In this document: piece by piece, positions 42,756 through 51,810 of the stretch
How positions within the stretch are numbered: the first letter of the stretch is position 1
How the letters are laid out: every line of letters begins with the position of its first letter
DNA from: Tritrichomonas musculus
Lineage: Eukaryota > Parabasalia > Tritrichomonadida > Tritrichomonadidae
Direction: 5' to 3'
DNA length: 64,000 nucleotides
Assembly (NCBI GenBank): GCA_039105265.1
Contig: JAPFFF010000015.1
Location: 3,100,001-3,164,000 of the forward strand
Position numbers and translations under genes: made by a program
Notes under the pieces: generated by a model
Database searches by the model: none
Told to the model about the DNA's origin: nothing
Seen by the model: only the letters and a program-made list of their open reading frames with translations

Positions 42756-44835
42756 AAATCATTTTATAATAATCATTATCATCTGAAATAATTGAAGGCT
42801 TATAGAAATAATGAACGTCACTTTTGTGTAATTTGAGAGCATTATCTGCTTCAATTATTTTGCACTTAAAAACTGGTTTATTCGATTCAATTAAATCCTG
42901 ACTTGTTTGATTCATTATACTCAAATCACCGTTCATCCATAACGTATATGGCACAATATTGAGACGCTCATCAAAAGCTATGAAAAATTGAGAGCTATCT
43001 TCAGAACATTTATTTGTATATCTTTTCGATTCTTCATCATAAGCTATTATCGGACATTGAATATGATTATCATGAACGCTTATGAAAAATTCTTTGATAT
43101 ATCGTCCTTCTGTGTCATAAACAACATCTTTTCTGAGAATTATTTTGAATATATTCCCATTGAAAGCTTTCAATTTTTGTTCAATATCATCATCATTTAT
43201 TTTAATTTTCAATATATTATAATTTACATTATTGATTGTTTTTGTATCCCCTTCAACGTTTTCATTTTTCACATTGAATTCTGAAACTCCAAATTTTATA
43301 TTAAAAAGTGAATCTGTCTTATCTGATGACGTAGCTAATTTTTCAATATCAACACCGTTTATTAATCCATTTACATTCAAATTTGCTAATATATTGAAAT
43401 TGCCTAAAACCGGTTTTTTCTCATCAATTGTTCGGCCATCTTCTTTCAAAATATTGATATCATAGCTTTCTAATAATTCATTTACTGAATTCACTCCTGA
43501 AATATTTGCTGGCAAATTATTATTAATATTAATATCTGCTATTTCATCTGATAATAATTTAATATCATCAACGGGGTCTACATGATGGCGCCAAACCCAT
43601 TCACCTCCATATTGAACAATTTGGCCTTTTCCTAAAAATCGGCCTTGATTCAATAATTCAACCATAACTGACACTTTCTCTGAATAGCTATTTCTCCAAT
43701 TTCTGTCAAAACCTCTATTTCTATATGATAACATCACCCACTCTTCTAAATAATCATCCCATACATAGTTATCAGGAGGAACAAATTCATGATTGGTTCT
43801 CCATCCAGCTTCAAAATTCTGTCCATGTTCTTGCCATTCTTGATCAAAAACATTCCAAACATAATTATCACCAAAATGTTGTCTTTGATCTCTTTGCCAT
43901 TCTAATCTTTCACTTTGATCTTGATTTGTATATGAGTTATAATTTGCATGAAATATCCATTGATCATATCTATCACTCCAACGAAAAACACCACCATTTA
44001 TTTGAGATGGCAACAGAAAGGTTGCTAATGCTGAACTAGGATTCGTTCTCCAATCTGCATTTGATTCTTGAATACCATTTTCTGCACCGATAGCAACCCA
44101 TTCACCATGAAAAGTGTCAATGATAAAATTGCGTGGCATATTTTGTGCATTAAGATTTGTTCGCCAACCAGATTGAAAATTAGAATTATTATGAAGAACC
44201 CAATGATCAGTTAATATGTCAAAAACATAATTTTCATCTCTTTGAAAAGAACGATCATGTGATGTGTCAATTACATTCACTTTTTCTTTCTTTTTTCGTC
44301 GTCTTTTTATCGTTGTGGTCACTTGAGTTGCTGCTTCTTGATATATTTCTGGTTGAAACATCGCATTAACAAAAGAGCCGACACTATTATCAATTATTAA
44401 ATGATTTTGCTTTTGAATTAATTGTTGAATGTCAAGATGTTGTTGTTGAGAAATTTGGCCAAAAAATCTTTGATTATTATTATTATTATCATTACAATTG
44501 CATTCTCTTATATTTGAGACTCTTCCTTCTAAAACATTATGTTGCTGAATAATATTTCGAATATTTCTATTTGTTGTATCGATCCATCCCTGAAAACTAG
44601 GGTCTCTCATATCGTCATCATTATTATCATCATCATTATTATCATTTCCATTTCCATCTATAATAATGACATTATTAATATCCAACAATTGCCCTCCTTC
44701 AAAATTGCTCGTGCTTAATGCTAAACGTCCATTTTCAATTTTTTTGGCACGAATCTTTTTGAATGCACTTGTGATTACCATGCCCATAATTCCTGAACCA
44801 AGAAGAACCAAAATAACAGTAAGGATACTTTTCAT
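42682..44835 (-). CDS. Polinton membrane-anchored protein with Trp-rich tandem repeats
   Basis: About 717 residues. It starts with a clear N-terminal membrane anchor (MKSILTVILVLLGSGIMGMV), then an Asn/Asp-rich linker and a Gln-rich coiled region. A basic cluster (KRRRKKKEK) follows at about residue 177. Residues about 200-380 hold five repeats of 30-45 residues around the pattern NYVWD...D.EW...F..GWRTN (for example NYVFDILTDHWVLHNN, NYVWNVFDQEWQEHGQ and NYVWDDYLEEWVML). The remainder is beta-rich. The Trp motif resembles short carbohydrate- or peptide-binding repeats, but no named domain is recognised. Probably a virion or surface protein of the element. Confidence 0.65.
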   Translation of the reverse strand: MKSILTVILVLLGSGIMGMVITSAFKKIRAKKIENGRLALSTSNFEGGQLLDINNVIIIDGNGNDNNDDDNNDDDMRDPSFQGWIDTTNRNIRNIIQQHNVLEGRVSNIRECNCNDNNNNNQRFFGQISQQQHLDIQQLIQKQNHLIIDNSVGSFVNAMFQPEIYQEAATQVTTTIKRRRKKKEKVNVIDTSHDRSFQRDENYVFDILTDHWVLHNNSNFQSGWRTNLNAQNMPRNFIIDTFHGEWVAIGAENGIQESNADWRTNPSSALATFLLPSQINGGVFRWSDRYDQWIFHANYNSYTNQDQSERLEWQRDQRQHFGDNYVWNVFDQEWQEHGQNFEAGWRTNHEFVPPDNYVWDDYLEEWVMLSYRNRGFDRNWRNSYSEKVSVMVELLNQGRFLGKGQIVQYGGEWVWRHHVDPVDDIKLLSDEIADININNNLPANISGVNSVNELLESYDINILKEDGRTIDEKKPVLGNFNILANLNVNGLINGVDIEKLATSSDKTDSLFNIKFGVSEFNVKNENVEGDTKTINNVNYNILKIKINDDDIEQKLKAFNGNIFKIILRKDVVYDTEGRYIKEFFISVHDNHIQCPIIAYDEESKRYTNKCSEDSSQFFIAFDERLNIVPYTLWMNGDLSIMNQTSQDLIESNKPVFKCKIIEADNALKLHKSDVHYFYKPSIISDDNDYYKMIFEVPSDYTIPPHLQFKIQRILFWK

Positions 44836-44859
44836 AAGCTCTGTTTGGTTTTCATAATA

Positions 44860-45933
44860 TTATTTCAAAAATTCATAAGCACTATTCACTTCAATAACGA
44901 TATCACCCGTCGTTTCTATTGGATGATTGACAAATTGATAAACAGCATGAATAATTTTTTTTGTGGATTTATCCCATATTAATTGAACTGTACCGTTAAA
45001 TATTTCAATAAATTTTTCTTTGGAAAAGTTGTTATCTAAAAATGTTTGTATTGGAGCTGTATATTTACTATTTTGAATTATCTCTTTGAGCCAATCCATG
45101 AACTTGCCTATATCAACTGGATTTTCAATATCAACAATATCCTCTCCATCAAACATAAAACGATATTCTCTATTTTCTATTTCTCCATCTAATTTATGAA
45201 ATGGTATCTGAATTTTATCAAGAGCCTCCATCATTTTCTGTTTATTTATATTTTTGCCTATCCATTCTTTCCAGTCTTCAAAACTGCTTGTATTTGAAAA
45301 GTATTGTTTCAAAAAGTCGACAAAATTTTCGACAATGGCAAAATGTTTATCACCAGCAACATCATCATCAAAATGTGCTATATATGTCTTCTGATATGTT
45401 TCTCCATCTTTACCAAACACAGTCTGTTTAAAATTATTATATATATTTTTCAAAGCAGTTTTATTAAAATTCTCCATGATATGACGGAAAAAATTCTGAT
45501 TCTGTTTATCGGCCTTCTTCAATTTTTCAAAAACATTGGCTATATTATCATATTCGATTTCACCTTTATCGTTCACTGTTTTTGTTTTTAAAGTTTTTGT
45601 CTCTATTTCATCTTTGGCTTCATTATATACTGTCACTTCATGATTATTTAAGCCTTCCATAATATCTTCATGCATTTGAGATATTGTTTCTGTGTTTGTA
45701 TTGATTGCATTGACCATTTGGTCAAAATTTGTGATAGGTTCGTCTTTGGGTTTCATTCTATTTTTGGTCAAAAATGATCCATACCATGGTTCTGATTCTT
45801 TTTCGGTTTCTTCATACGTTATCACTTTTGCTTTTCCATCTGGTTTAATATTTGATGAACTGTCAAAACCGAAATCTTTCAAATTATTGAATGTTTTCAT
45901 CCAATTATAAAAATTTTCAAGAGTGATATTCAA
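44860..45933 (-). CDS. Polinton hypothetical helical protein
   Basis: About 350 residues, charged and mostly helical, with no membrane segment. It sits between the Trp-repeat protein and the 198-residue protein on the same strand with short gaps, suggesting co-expression with the structural set. Aromatic-rich helices (FEDWKEWIGKNINKQKMMEA) and acidic/Lys-rich stretches are visible. I recognise no family. Confidence 0.6.
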   Translation of the reverse strand: MNITLENFYNWMKTFNNLKDFGFDSSSNIKPDGKAKVITYEETEKESEPWYGSFLTKNRMKPKDEPITNFDQMVNAINTNTETISQMHEDIMEGLNNHEVTVYNEAKDEIETKTLKTKTVNDKGEIEYDNIANVFEKLKKADKQNQNFFRHIMENFNKTALKNIYNNFKQTVFGKDGETYQKTYIAHFDDDVAGDKHFAIVENFVDFLKQYFSNTSSFEDWKEWIGKNINKQKMMEALDKIQIPFHKLDGEIENREYRFMFDGEDIVDIENPVDIGKFMDWLKEIIQNSKYTAPIQTFLDNNFSKEKFIEIFNGTVQLIWDKSTKKIIHAVYQFVNHPIETTGDIVIEVNSAYEFLK

Positions 45934-46005
45934 TGATTAAATAATCTCATTAATTGTGGCTACTTTTTCTTTTTCATAATAGCATCGTTTATCCTCCCAA
46001 TAATC

Positions 46006-46602
46006 TCAAAGTTGAGCACCATCCTCTTTTTTAAGGGGGAGCATTTTCAATAGTTTATTATCTGGGCTGATAACCGTCATAGCCCTTGAATGTTTAATAA
46101 ACTGATTGAGTACTCTTATTAATTGATTATATGTCTTTATTGAATTGTTTTCTGTTGAGATATAATATTTATTCTTTAGATCAAAATCTAATCCTTTCAA
46201 TGTTAAGTCTGAAATTTCACGGTTTACATCAAAAGTTGCGTCTATTTTCAAATGATTTAGAGAGTTTTGAATAGCATCTGAATTATCATTCAAACATTTA
46301 TAAAGCTGTTCTAAGGTGAAAGCATTGGTCAATTTGCCATTCACCTTGATTTGTCCTGTTGGATAAATATTGACCTTATATAAGTTTTTTATATCTCCTG
46401 GTTTTATACCTGCACCTGCGGTTATATAAGCATCTATTTCTATTTTATTATAAATGTTATTGAAGAAAACTGCAGAACCATCTTCATCTTCTATTTGAAC
46501 AATTTTATTTCCATTCTCATCTTCTTCGACTTTGATTTCTATTCCATTTGATTTTAATGACTCAGCCTCACTTGATTGAATTGAGTATAAACCAATCGAC
46601 AT
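46006..46602 (-). CDS. Polinton hypothetical protein, about 198 residues
   Basis: Mostly beta-strand pattern with an acidic N-terminal part (IKVEEDENGNKIVQIEDED) and a basic C-terminal tail. Its start lies only 16 bp from the start of the divergent plus-strand gene, implying a shared promoter. Role unknown; a small virion component is possible. Confidence 0.6.
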   Translation of the reverse strand: MSIGLYSIQSSEAESLKSNGIEIKVEEDENGNKIVQIEDEDGSAVFFNNIYNKIEIDAYITAGAGIKPGDIKNLYKVNIYPTGQIKVNGKLTNAFTLEQLYKCLNDNSDAIQNSLNHLKIDATFDVNREISDLTLKGLDFDLKNKYYISTENNSIKTYNQLIRVLNQFIKHSRAMTVISPDNKLLKMLPLKKEDGAQL

Positions 46603-46618
46603 ATTTAATAATAAATAA

Positions 46619-47188
46619 ATGTTAATTTCTATGCAAAGCCGTGATTCACAAAAATATCATACTGTTTCTTTGACGATGAATATACCTTGGAAATGCAGCT
46701 ATGTAAAATATTATGTGTCTTCTATAAACACTAATTCAAACATATTATTAAGCACAAAAGATGATTATATGAAATATCAAGTTGGCAAAACCGTTCATAC
46801 AATTGAATTTTCTGAGTCCTATCGTTATTCTATCAAACAACTTGAACAAACTTTTAGTCAGAAAAGTGAATTAGCATGGGAATATGATAAAAATAAACGA
46901 ACATTTAAGATAACAGCAAGTTTGAAAACAACAATTACATCAATATCTCACAGAGCTGCATTATTGACTGGATTATATAACACTCCGTTGCCTTTGACAA
47001 TTGATCCTAAAGAACCCTTTATTATAGACTTGTTTGAAGTCAGTGATGATTTCGCCGTTCTCTTTGAGTATTTTAATGGCTTCTATTCTTCGAATTGGGT
47101 TTGCTTTTCCCGCACAACAACCAATATCTTCATCAAGATGTACTTCGACTTCTGTGACTTTGAGAATTGCTTTTATGATTTCTTCTAA
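46619..47188 (+). CDS. Polinton candidate minor capsid protein
   Basis: Up to 189 residues, beginning MLISMQSRDSQKYHTVSLTM and containing an ISHRAALLTGLYNTPLPL segment. The size, beta-rich pattern and place beside the capsid genes suit the small conserved minor (penton-like) capsid protein of the group, but that is inference. Its tail overlaps the tail of the convergent minus-strand gene at about 46973-47188, so the last 50 or so residues may not be authentic. Confidence 0.5.
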   Translation: MLISMQSRDSQKYHTVSLTMNIPWKCSYVKYYVSSINTNSNILLSTKDDYMKYQVGKTVHTIEFSESYRYSIKQLEQTFSQKSELAWEYDKNKRTFKITASLKTTITSISHRAALLTGLYNTPLPLTIDPKEPFIIDLFEVSDDFAVLFEYFNGFYSSNWVCFSRTTTNIFIKMYFDFCDFENCFYDFF

Positions 47189-47485
47189 GCACTCTTTAGG
47201 GACAATAATAGAATGCTTAGAGATTAAATTGCTTAATAATGCTTTATCCTGATTTAAAAGTATTTGAGCATATGTTTCTAAAATCACACTTTTTGCGTCT
47301 GTTTCTTTGATTTCCGGTTCTATTTGAGCATTCACGTCTCTTGTTATCACTATCTCCTCCTTCCCATCTTCTCGTTTATTTATAATAATATTATTATTTA
47401 TATTTGAAGTCGATGACGATGCTGCGGTTGGCTCCAATGCTATATTTGCGTTAACACCAGTTGCGTTTGTTCTCTTCTTGATCAT
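46973..47485 (-). CDS. Polinton hypothetical protein, about 170 residues
   Basis: Asn/Ser/Ala-rich N-terminus followed by a well-formed helical region (SVILETYAQILLNQDKALLS through EECLEEIIKAILKVTEVEV). It overlaps the convergent plus-strand gene at its 3' end. No family recognised. Confidence 0.55.
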   Translation of the reverse strand: MIKKRTNATGVNANIALEPTAASSSTSNINNNIIINKREDGKEEIVITRDVNAQIEPEIKETDAKSVILETYAQILLNQDKALLSNLISKHSIIVPKECLEEIIKAILKVTEVEVHLDEDIGCCAGKANPIRRIEAIKILKENGEIITDFKQVYNKGFFRINCQRQRSVI

Positions 47486-47605
47486 TTGTCTTGGAGATAA
47501 ACCTTAAAATTTTAAAGGACCAATTAACTTCTGAATTATCATAAGTAGCCGGCCATTTATTTAAGAAGAAAACTTTAGAAAGAATAATCAAATCACACTT
47601 ATATA

Positions 47606-47899
47606 ATGTCCTTCCAACAACATGCCCATGAATTAGCTCAGATCCAAAAAGAGCTCATGCCCCTCATAGAAGACATCCGAGCTATATTAGAACAAGAAAC
47701 AGAAGAGATCCCGATTTATAAAATAGAACAGATAATTCCACTCATGATGGTTCGATACTGCAAACTGAGAAACCAAGAAATAGCTACAAAAAGACTAATA
47801 AATGTATGGATTCAAATGAATGAAGCAGAAAAAAGATATAAAGAAATGGAAGAAGAAGAAGAGGAGGAAGAAAAGAAAGAAGAAGAAAAAATAATTTAA
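47606..47899 (+). CDS. Polinton small acidic helical protein, 97 residues
   Basis: All-helical (AHELAQIQKELMPLIEDIRA) with a C-terminal run of Glu and Lys. The ATG lies shortly after TCACACTT, a weak initiator match. It is divergent from the preceding gene and converges on the Pro-rich protein with a 20-bp gap. Small acidic helical proteins of this kind occur beside trichomonad Maverick capsid genes; function unknown. Confidence 0.55.
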   Translation: MSFQQHAHELAQIQKELMPLIEDIRAILEQETEEIPIYKIEQIIPLMMVRYCKLRNQEIATKRLINVWIQMNEAEKRYKEMEEEEEEEEKKEEEKII

Positions 47900-47919
47900 T
47901 TAATAAAAATTAATTTAAT

Positions 47920-48351
47920 TTAATAGATATTATTTTTAATTATAACTGAGTGTTTAGGTCCATATATTATTGATCCTTTATTATTTTCATCTGCTAATCC
48001 TTGTATTTGAGCTAAATCTTCTGGCTTTTTCAGGTAAGGAGGCAAAAGTGGCGGTTTTTTCACATATCCATGGTGAATATAATGTTTTCCGTCAGTTAAG
48101 CTTACTGGTGGTTCATGAAGTCCTTTTGTTGTGTGCTGATTAGTTGGTGGAGGACGTACAGGTTTATTTTCTCGAACTATCGTTGGTGGTAAATTGACCT
48201 TTGGATTAAAAGTGACAGCATAAGTGTTATCGTTCGAAAAGATACCATAATGTTTGCCTTTGACAAATCGCACTTTTTCTGTATTCTCATTATACATTAC
48301 TCCTTCTCTTCCAACAATCTCTGCATTTGGGGATTTATAATCATTAGCCAT
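47920..48351 (-). CDS. Polinton proline-rich hypothetical protein, 143 residues
   Basis: ATG start. Residues 50-115 are Pro-rich (PPTIVRENKPVRPPPTN, KKPPLLPPYLKKPED). It sits 22 bp downstream of the capsid gene on the same strand, so probably co-expressed. It could be a virion-associated linker. No family recognised. Confidence 0.6.
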   Translation of the reverse strand: MANDYKSPNAEIVGREGVMYNENTEKVRFVKGKHYGIFSNDNTYAVTFNPKVNLPPTIVRENKPVRPPPTNQHTTKGLHEPPVSLTDGKHYIHHGYVKKPPLLPPYLKKPEDLAQIQGLADENNKGSIIYGPKHSVIIKNNIY

Positions 48352-48373
48352 TTAAGTAAAGAAAAATTCTATT

Positions 48374-50050
48374 TTATTCAGGAGTTGTAATGTCATAATT
48401 CCCAATTCGAACCAGTGGGGGCATGCCATTGGGCTGCACTAAAATCGAAATAGAAGCATCAACTAATAAACCTAATATTGGTGGCGTATCAACTATTTGA
48501 GAAAAATGCTTTTTATAATTCTCTGATTTATCATTTGGATCTTTTATTTGTGCATGTTCCTGTGTGACGATTATTTCGAAGTTAATTGGTGATAAACTTG
48601 TAAGGCCCTGTTGATATGTCCCATCTGTTTCTGTCGCAAAACCGATAAAGAATGAAGTCCTATCGTTTGGATATAAACCTGTGATATTGGCTAAAGGTTT
48701 ACTTACATTACATAATGAAGCGATAACCTCTTTATTGAAACCGGTTTGTTCACCATTCATATTCATTGCATTTTGACTATATTCAATGAATTCTGGATAT
48801 TCACCATCTGTTCCGAAAGATTTGGCTGGAATATTGCCATAAACGCCACAAATCAATTGGAAATGTTTAAAAAGTGGATTTTTGAAATATGTATGATGAC
48901 GTTGATGAAGAGGGAACAAACAAAAGATAGAATCAACAAATCTTGGAGTGACAGTGACTGTTGTTTTGTCTTGGATTTGTTTTAATGCTTGAGTGCAGGT
49001 GTAAAATGACAATGTTTGAGTTGGAAGTGTGAGTGGATGTTGTGGATTTGAATAACGCTGAACCAATTGTTGATAAATCTCATTGTTTATGCCAAAACAT
49101 GGAATAATTGATGAGCATTCATTGATTTCATACTCATAGACTTGGAATTTTCGTAAACCAGAATAAATAGTATATGGTGTTTCTGATGCTAGTATTTCAG
49201 CTCCATCTGTCTTTCCTGATGCTTGCCCTGAAGAATTAGCTGATGTACTTGAAGTCCATATTTTAACATCATCGCCAACAGGTGTGAATTCATTAGTGAT
49301 CGCAGAAAAAGTATATTTAGTTGCAAGAGATGGTTGAGCAAGTAAAGATCTTGATGGTCCACATGGACAACAAAGCATACCAGCACATGAGAAATATAAT
49401 CTTAATTCGAGTTTTCCTGCAAAAGCTGGTAAATATTTTATATTTGATAATGGCAAGAATCTACGTAAATCAATTTTTAAATGAATCGTAAATGTTGCTG
49501 TTAAATCTTCGTTTGGCCAATTAATTACTATTCCGCAACGAGTGGCAAAATTATTATTCCATATATCTTTATGTCTTGCCTTTGAGTATACATCTGCTCT
49601 CTTTGTTGTTTCATTCGCACAACATGCAGTTAGGAACGATTCTTCACAACCAAAGTTTTGTGTATATATCGTTATTCCGTTAGCTACTATTTCATATTTT
49701 TCAATAGCATCTCTTGCATCTTTGAATCCAAACCAGATTTTATTGAATGGATAACCGCCAATATCACTCAAATCTGGTATCTTTTCATTTATATTCATTG
49801 TCACTTTTAGATCAGCACGAATAAAACCATTATAGATGTCAGCTGTATTGTGTGTATTTGGAGAAATAATAACACTTGTATATGACCCTTGTTTTATTGG
49901 AGGTGAAGGCGAATATGATGTTTGTGGATTAATTGAATACTGTTTGTTTGTATCAGAAGTGGCAATACAGCTATCTACAACATCGAAATATGACGCAATT
50001 TGCGAACAAACTTCAGCTGATGTTTTCATATAAACCTCATGATTAATCAT
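48374..50050 (-). CDS. Polinton major capsid protein (double jelly-roll type)
   Basis: 558 residues, the length expected of Polinton capsid proteins. The sequence is almost entirely beta-strand and loop: an N-terminal jelly-roll region (FIRADLKVTMNINEK; FTIHLKIDLRRFLPLSNIKY; FAGKLELRLYFS), a linker, then a second region (FQVYEYEINECSSIIPCFGI; LSFYTCTQALKQIQDKT; FCLFPLHQRHHTYFKNPLF; SPINFEIIVTQEH). The KLELRLYF and IDSIFCLFP-like segments match my recollection of trichomonad Maverick capsid proteins. It is the key gene identifying the block. The assignment is by overall pattern without a search; a structure prediction would settle it. Confidence 0.75.
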   Translation of the reverse strand: MINHEVYMKTSAEVCSQIASYFDVVDSCIATSDTNKQYSINPQTSYSPSPPIKQGSYTSVIISPNTHNTADIYNGFIRADLKVTMNINEKIPDLSDIGGYPFNKIWFGFKDARDAIEKYEIVANGITIYTQNFGCEESFLTACCANETTKRADVYSKARHKDIWNNNFATRCGIVINWPNEDLTATFTIHLKIDLRRFLPLSNIKYLPAFAGKLELRLYFSCAGMLCCPCGPSRSLLAQPSLATKYTFSAITNEFTPVGDDVKIWTSSTSANSSGQASGKTDGAEILASETPYTIYSGLRKFQVYEYEINECSSIIPCFGINNEIYQQLVQRYSNPQHPLTLPTQTLSFYTCTQALKQIQDKTTVTVTPRFVDSIFCLFPLHQRHHTYFKNPLFKHFQLICGVYGNIPAKSFGTDGEYPEFIEYSQNAMNMNGEQTGFNKEVIASLCNVSKPLANITGLYPNDRTSFFIGFATETDGTYQQGLTSLSPINFEIIVTQEHAQIKDPNDKSENYKKHFSQIVDTPPILGLLVDASISILVQPNGMPPLVRIGNYDITTPE

Positions 50051-50067
50051 TTCTTGAATAAAAAAAG

Positions 50068-50250
50068 TTAATAAATATCATCAAAGATTCTGTTTCGTCT
50101 TTGTCTTGGAATTGGTGGTTCATAATATTCTTCTTCTTGTATTGGAGGAGGAGGTGCTTGTTTTGGTGCTGGAGTTTTCTTTGAGATTACTTCTTCAATT
50201 AATCGTTTTTGTTCTTTCTTTTCTCTTTTGCGTTTGATTTCATCACCCAA
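50068..50250 (-). CDS. Polinton edge fragment, basic Pro-rich protein end
   Basis: About 60 residues: a Lys/Arg/Glu helix (KRKREKKEQKRLIEE), a Pro-rich stretch (APKQAPPPPIQEEEYYEPP) and a basic end. It is the last open frame before the foldback-rich DNA at 50.27 kb and probably the preserved end of a longer gene at the edge of the element. Function unknown. Confidence 0.4.
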   Translation of the reverse strand: MGDEIKRKREKKEQKRLIEEVISKKTPAPKQAPPPPIQEEEYYEPPIPRQRRNRIFDDIY

Positions 50251-50254
50251 TAAT

Positions 50255-50445
50255 TTCTCTCAAAAGAGTTTCACTTAACTCTTTCAATTTCAATTGAGGA
50301 TAGAAAAAATAAATCTCTTGAATGCACACTTTTTGAGAGAAAAAACTCAAAAAGTGTATTCAATTCAGAGATTTACGAATTTTCCTCCTAACTTTTTGTG
50401 AGCGCTAGCTCACAAAAAGTTATACGGGAAATTCGTAAAATTGTT
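50255..50445. repeat. Two adjacent hairpin-forming inverted repeats at the Polinton edge
   Basis: First: CTCTTGAATGCACACTTTTT (about 50311) faces its imperfect complement, ending CAGAGATTT, across an 8-base loop. Second: ACGAATTTTCC..AACTTTTTGTGAGC (about 50374) faces GCTCACAAAAAGTT..GGGAAATTCGT (to about 50437) with almost no loop. Both arms carry the CTTTTTG word that recurs in this region. Confidence 0.75.
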
Positions 50446-50848
50446 TGACTAGTTTACATAATTAATTAATTTATTATCAATATCACTTACAAAAAAAAAA
50501 AATAATTATATAAAATAAATATCAATATAAATCAATAAAAGTAAATACAAATATTAAGTCAGTAAATATATAAATATAAAAAATGTCAACATAGGAAATA
50601 TTTAATTTTAATTATTTTTTTATTTTCAAAAAAATCTATGAAAATTAATAAATTTCTATTCAATTATTTTTTCGTATTATTTTAAATATATCATTATCTA
50701 ACGTAAGAATATTTATAAATAAAATGATTAAATAATATTATATATGTATAATAAAAATAATAATATCTAATAGAACATCAATAATATGGCCATTTTTTAA
50801 AACAAGGAAGTTTCCATACACATTTGTTGAAAATTTTTTTATTATGAA

Positions 50849-51766
50849 AAATCGGTTTTACCATCGATCCACTTTTTGAATGAAACTTTCTCTCAATTTT
50901 TATAAAAATATTGAGAGAAGTATTCAATATTTGAATGCATTCAAAAAACTTTTCATCAAAAAGTTGATATCGTCATCTTTTCAAAAAGTTCGGGATACGT
51001 TAATTAGCATATTTCGCGGTATTTTTATAAAGATGACGAAGTTAATAAACAGAATTAAATGAGATACGAAATTACAAGAAGACGGGGCACAGAAACAAAA
51101 GAAGACTAGATACAGATTCAGATGTAGATGAGATACAGATTCAGATGAAGATAAGGTACAGATTCAGATGAAGATGAGGTACAGATTCAGGTGAAGATGA
51201 GATACAGATTCAGGTGAAGATGAGGTTCAGATTCAGAAGAATACGAAATACAGATGAAGATGAGGTACAGATTCAGAAGAATACAAGATACAGATTCAGA
51301 AGAATAAAAGATACTGATTCAGATGAAGACGAAGTATAAATTTTGTCTGAAGTTCGTTTATGAACTTCGTCATCTTATATGGCTCGCGACATCAAAAAAT
51401 GCTTAATTTATTGATTTTTCTTTTTTTTTATAAACTTTTTCTCTTTTTACTTAGAATTTATATTTTTTTTCATTTTTTTCTTGACTTTGTTACTTAGAGA
51501 TTGAAATCGTAATATGATGATCTATATATATCTTTTTCATATAATGTTTTTACGTTTTTTATTTATTATTTGCGTTATATTTATTAAATTTCTGTTTTTC
51601 TTTATATTATTATCTTTTTTTATGAAGATATTTTAATTTTAATATGAACTTTTTCAATGAAAAAAATTTGAATGAAAAAAAAATCTCTCAATAATTCTTA
51701 AGATTTTAAATTTTTGTACTTAACATCTCCACTTTTCAAAAAAGTGGATCGATGGAAAATCGGATT
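50849..51766. mobile_element. About 915-bp element with 30-bp terminal inverted repeats and an internal tandem array
   Basis: ATCGGTTTTACCATCGATCC at 50851 and on to TTTTTGAA (50880) is matched in inverse by TTCAAAAAAGTGGATCGATGGAAAATCGGA (51736-51765). Within it a second inverted pair (about 51028-51050 and 51357-51380, core AAGATGACGAAGTT) brackets a tandem array. The single internal open frame (50880-51062) is partly formed by the inverted repeat and is not convincing as a gene. Best read as a non-autonomous foldback element. Confidence 0.65.
51080..51340. repeat. Imperfect 24-27-bp tandem repeat (GATACAGATTCAGATGAAGA family)
   Basis: About ten copies of (AG)AT-AC-AGATTCAG-rich units of 24 to 27 bp, purine-rich on the plus strand, bounded by the inner inverted pair of the element. 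Mixed variants (GAAGATGAGG, GAAGAATACG) show divergence. No frame stays open through it. Confidence 0.8.
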
Positions 51767-51810
51767 ACCCTTCAAAAAAAAAAAAAAAAAAAAAAAATAA
51801 ACAAACAAAT

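Larger units (their letters stand above)
40230..50270. mobile_element. Polinton/Maverick fossil, structural-gene half
   Basis: A block of about ten tightly packed open frames on both strands, less AT-rich than the host DNA. It includes a double-jelly-roll-type major capsid protein candidate and several candidate structural proteins in the arrangement known from trichomonad Mavericks. The DNA polymerase B, integrase, packaging ATPase and maturation protease expected of a whole element are not in this block or elsewhere in the window. It is therefore an incomplete element, probably truncated on the right near 50.25 kb. Terminal inverted repeats were not identified. The structural frames look largely well preserved, suggesting a fairly young insertion. 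Confidence 0.8.

Noticed and set aside
42988-45910. Plus-strand open frames inside the Polinton block
   Set aside because: They overlap long minus-strand genes completely and have unnatural composition.
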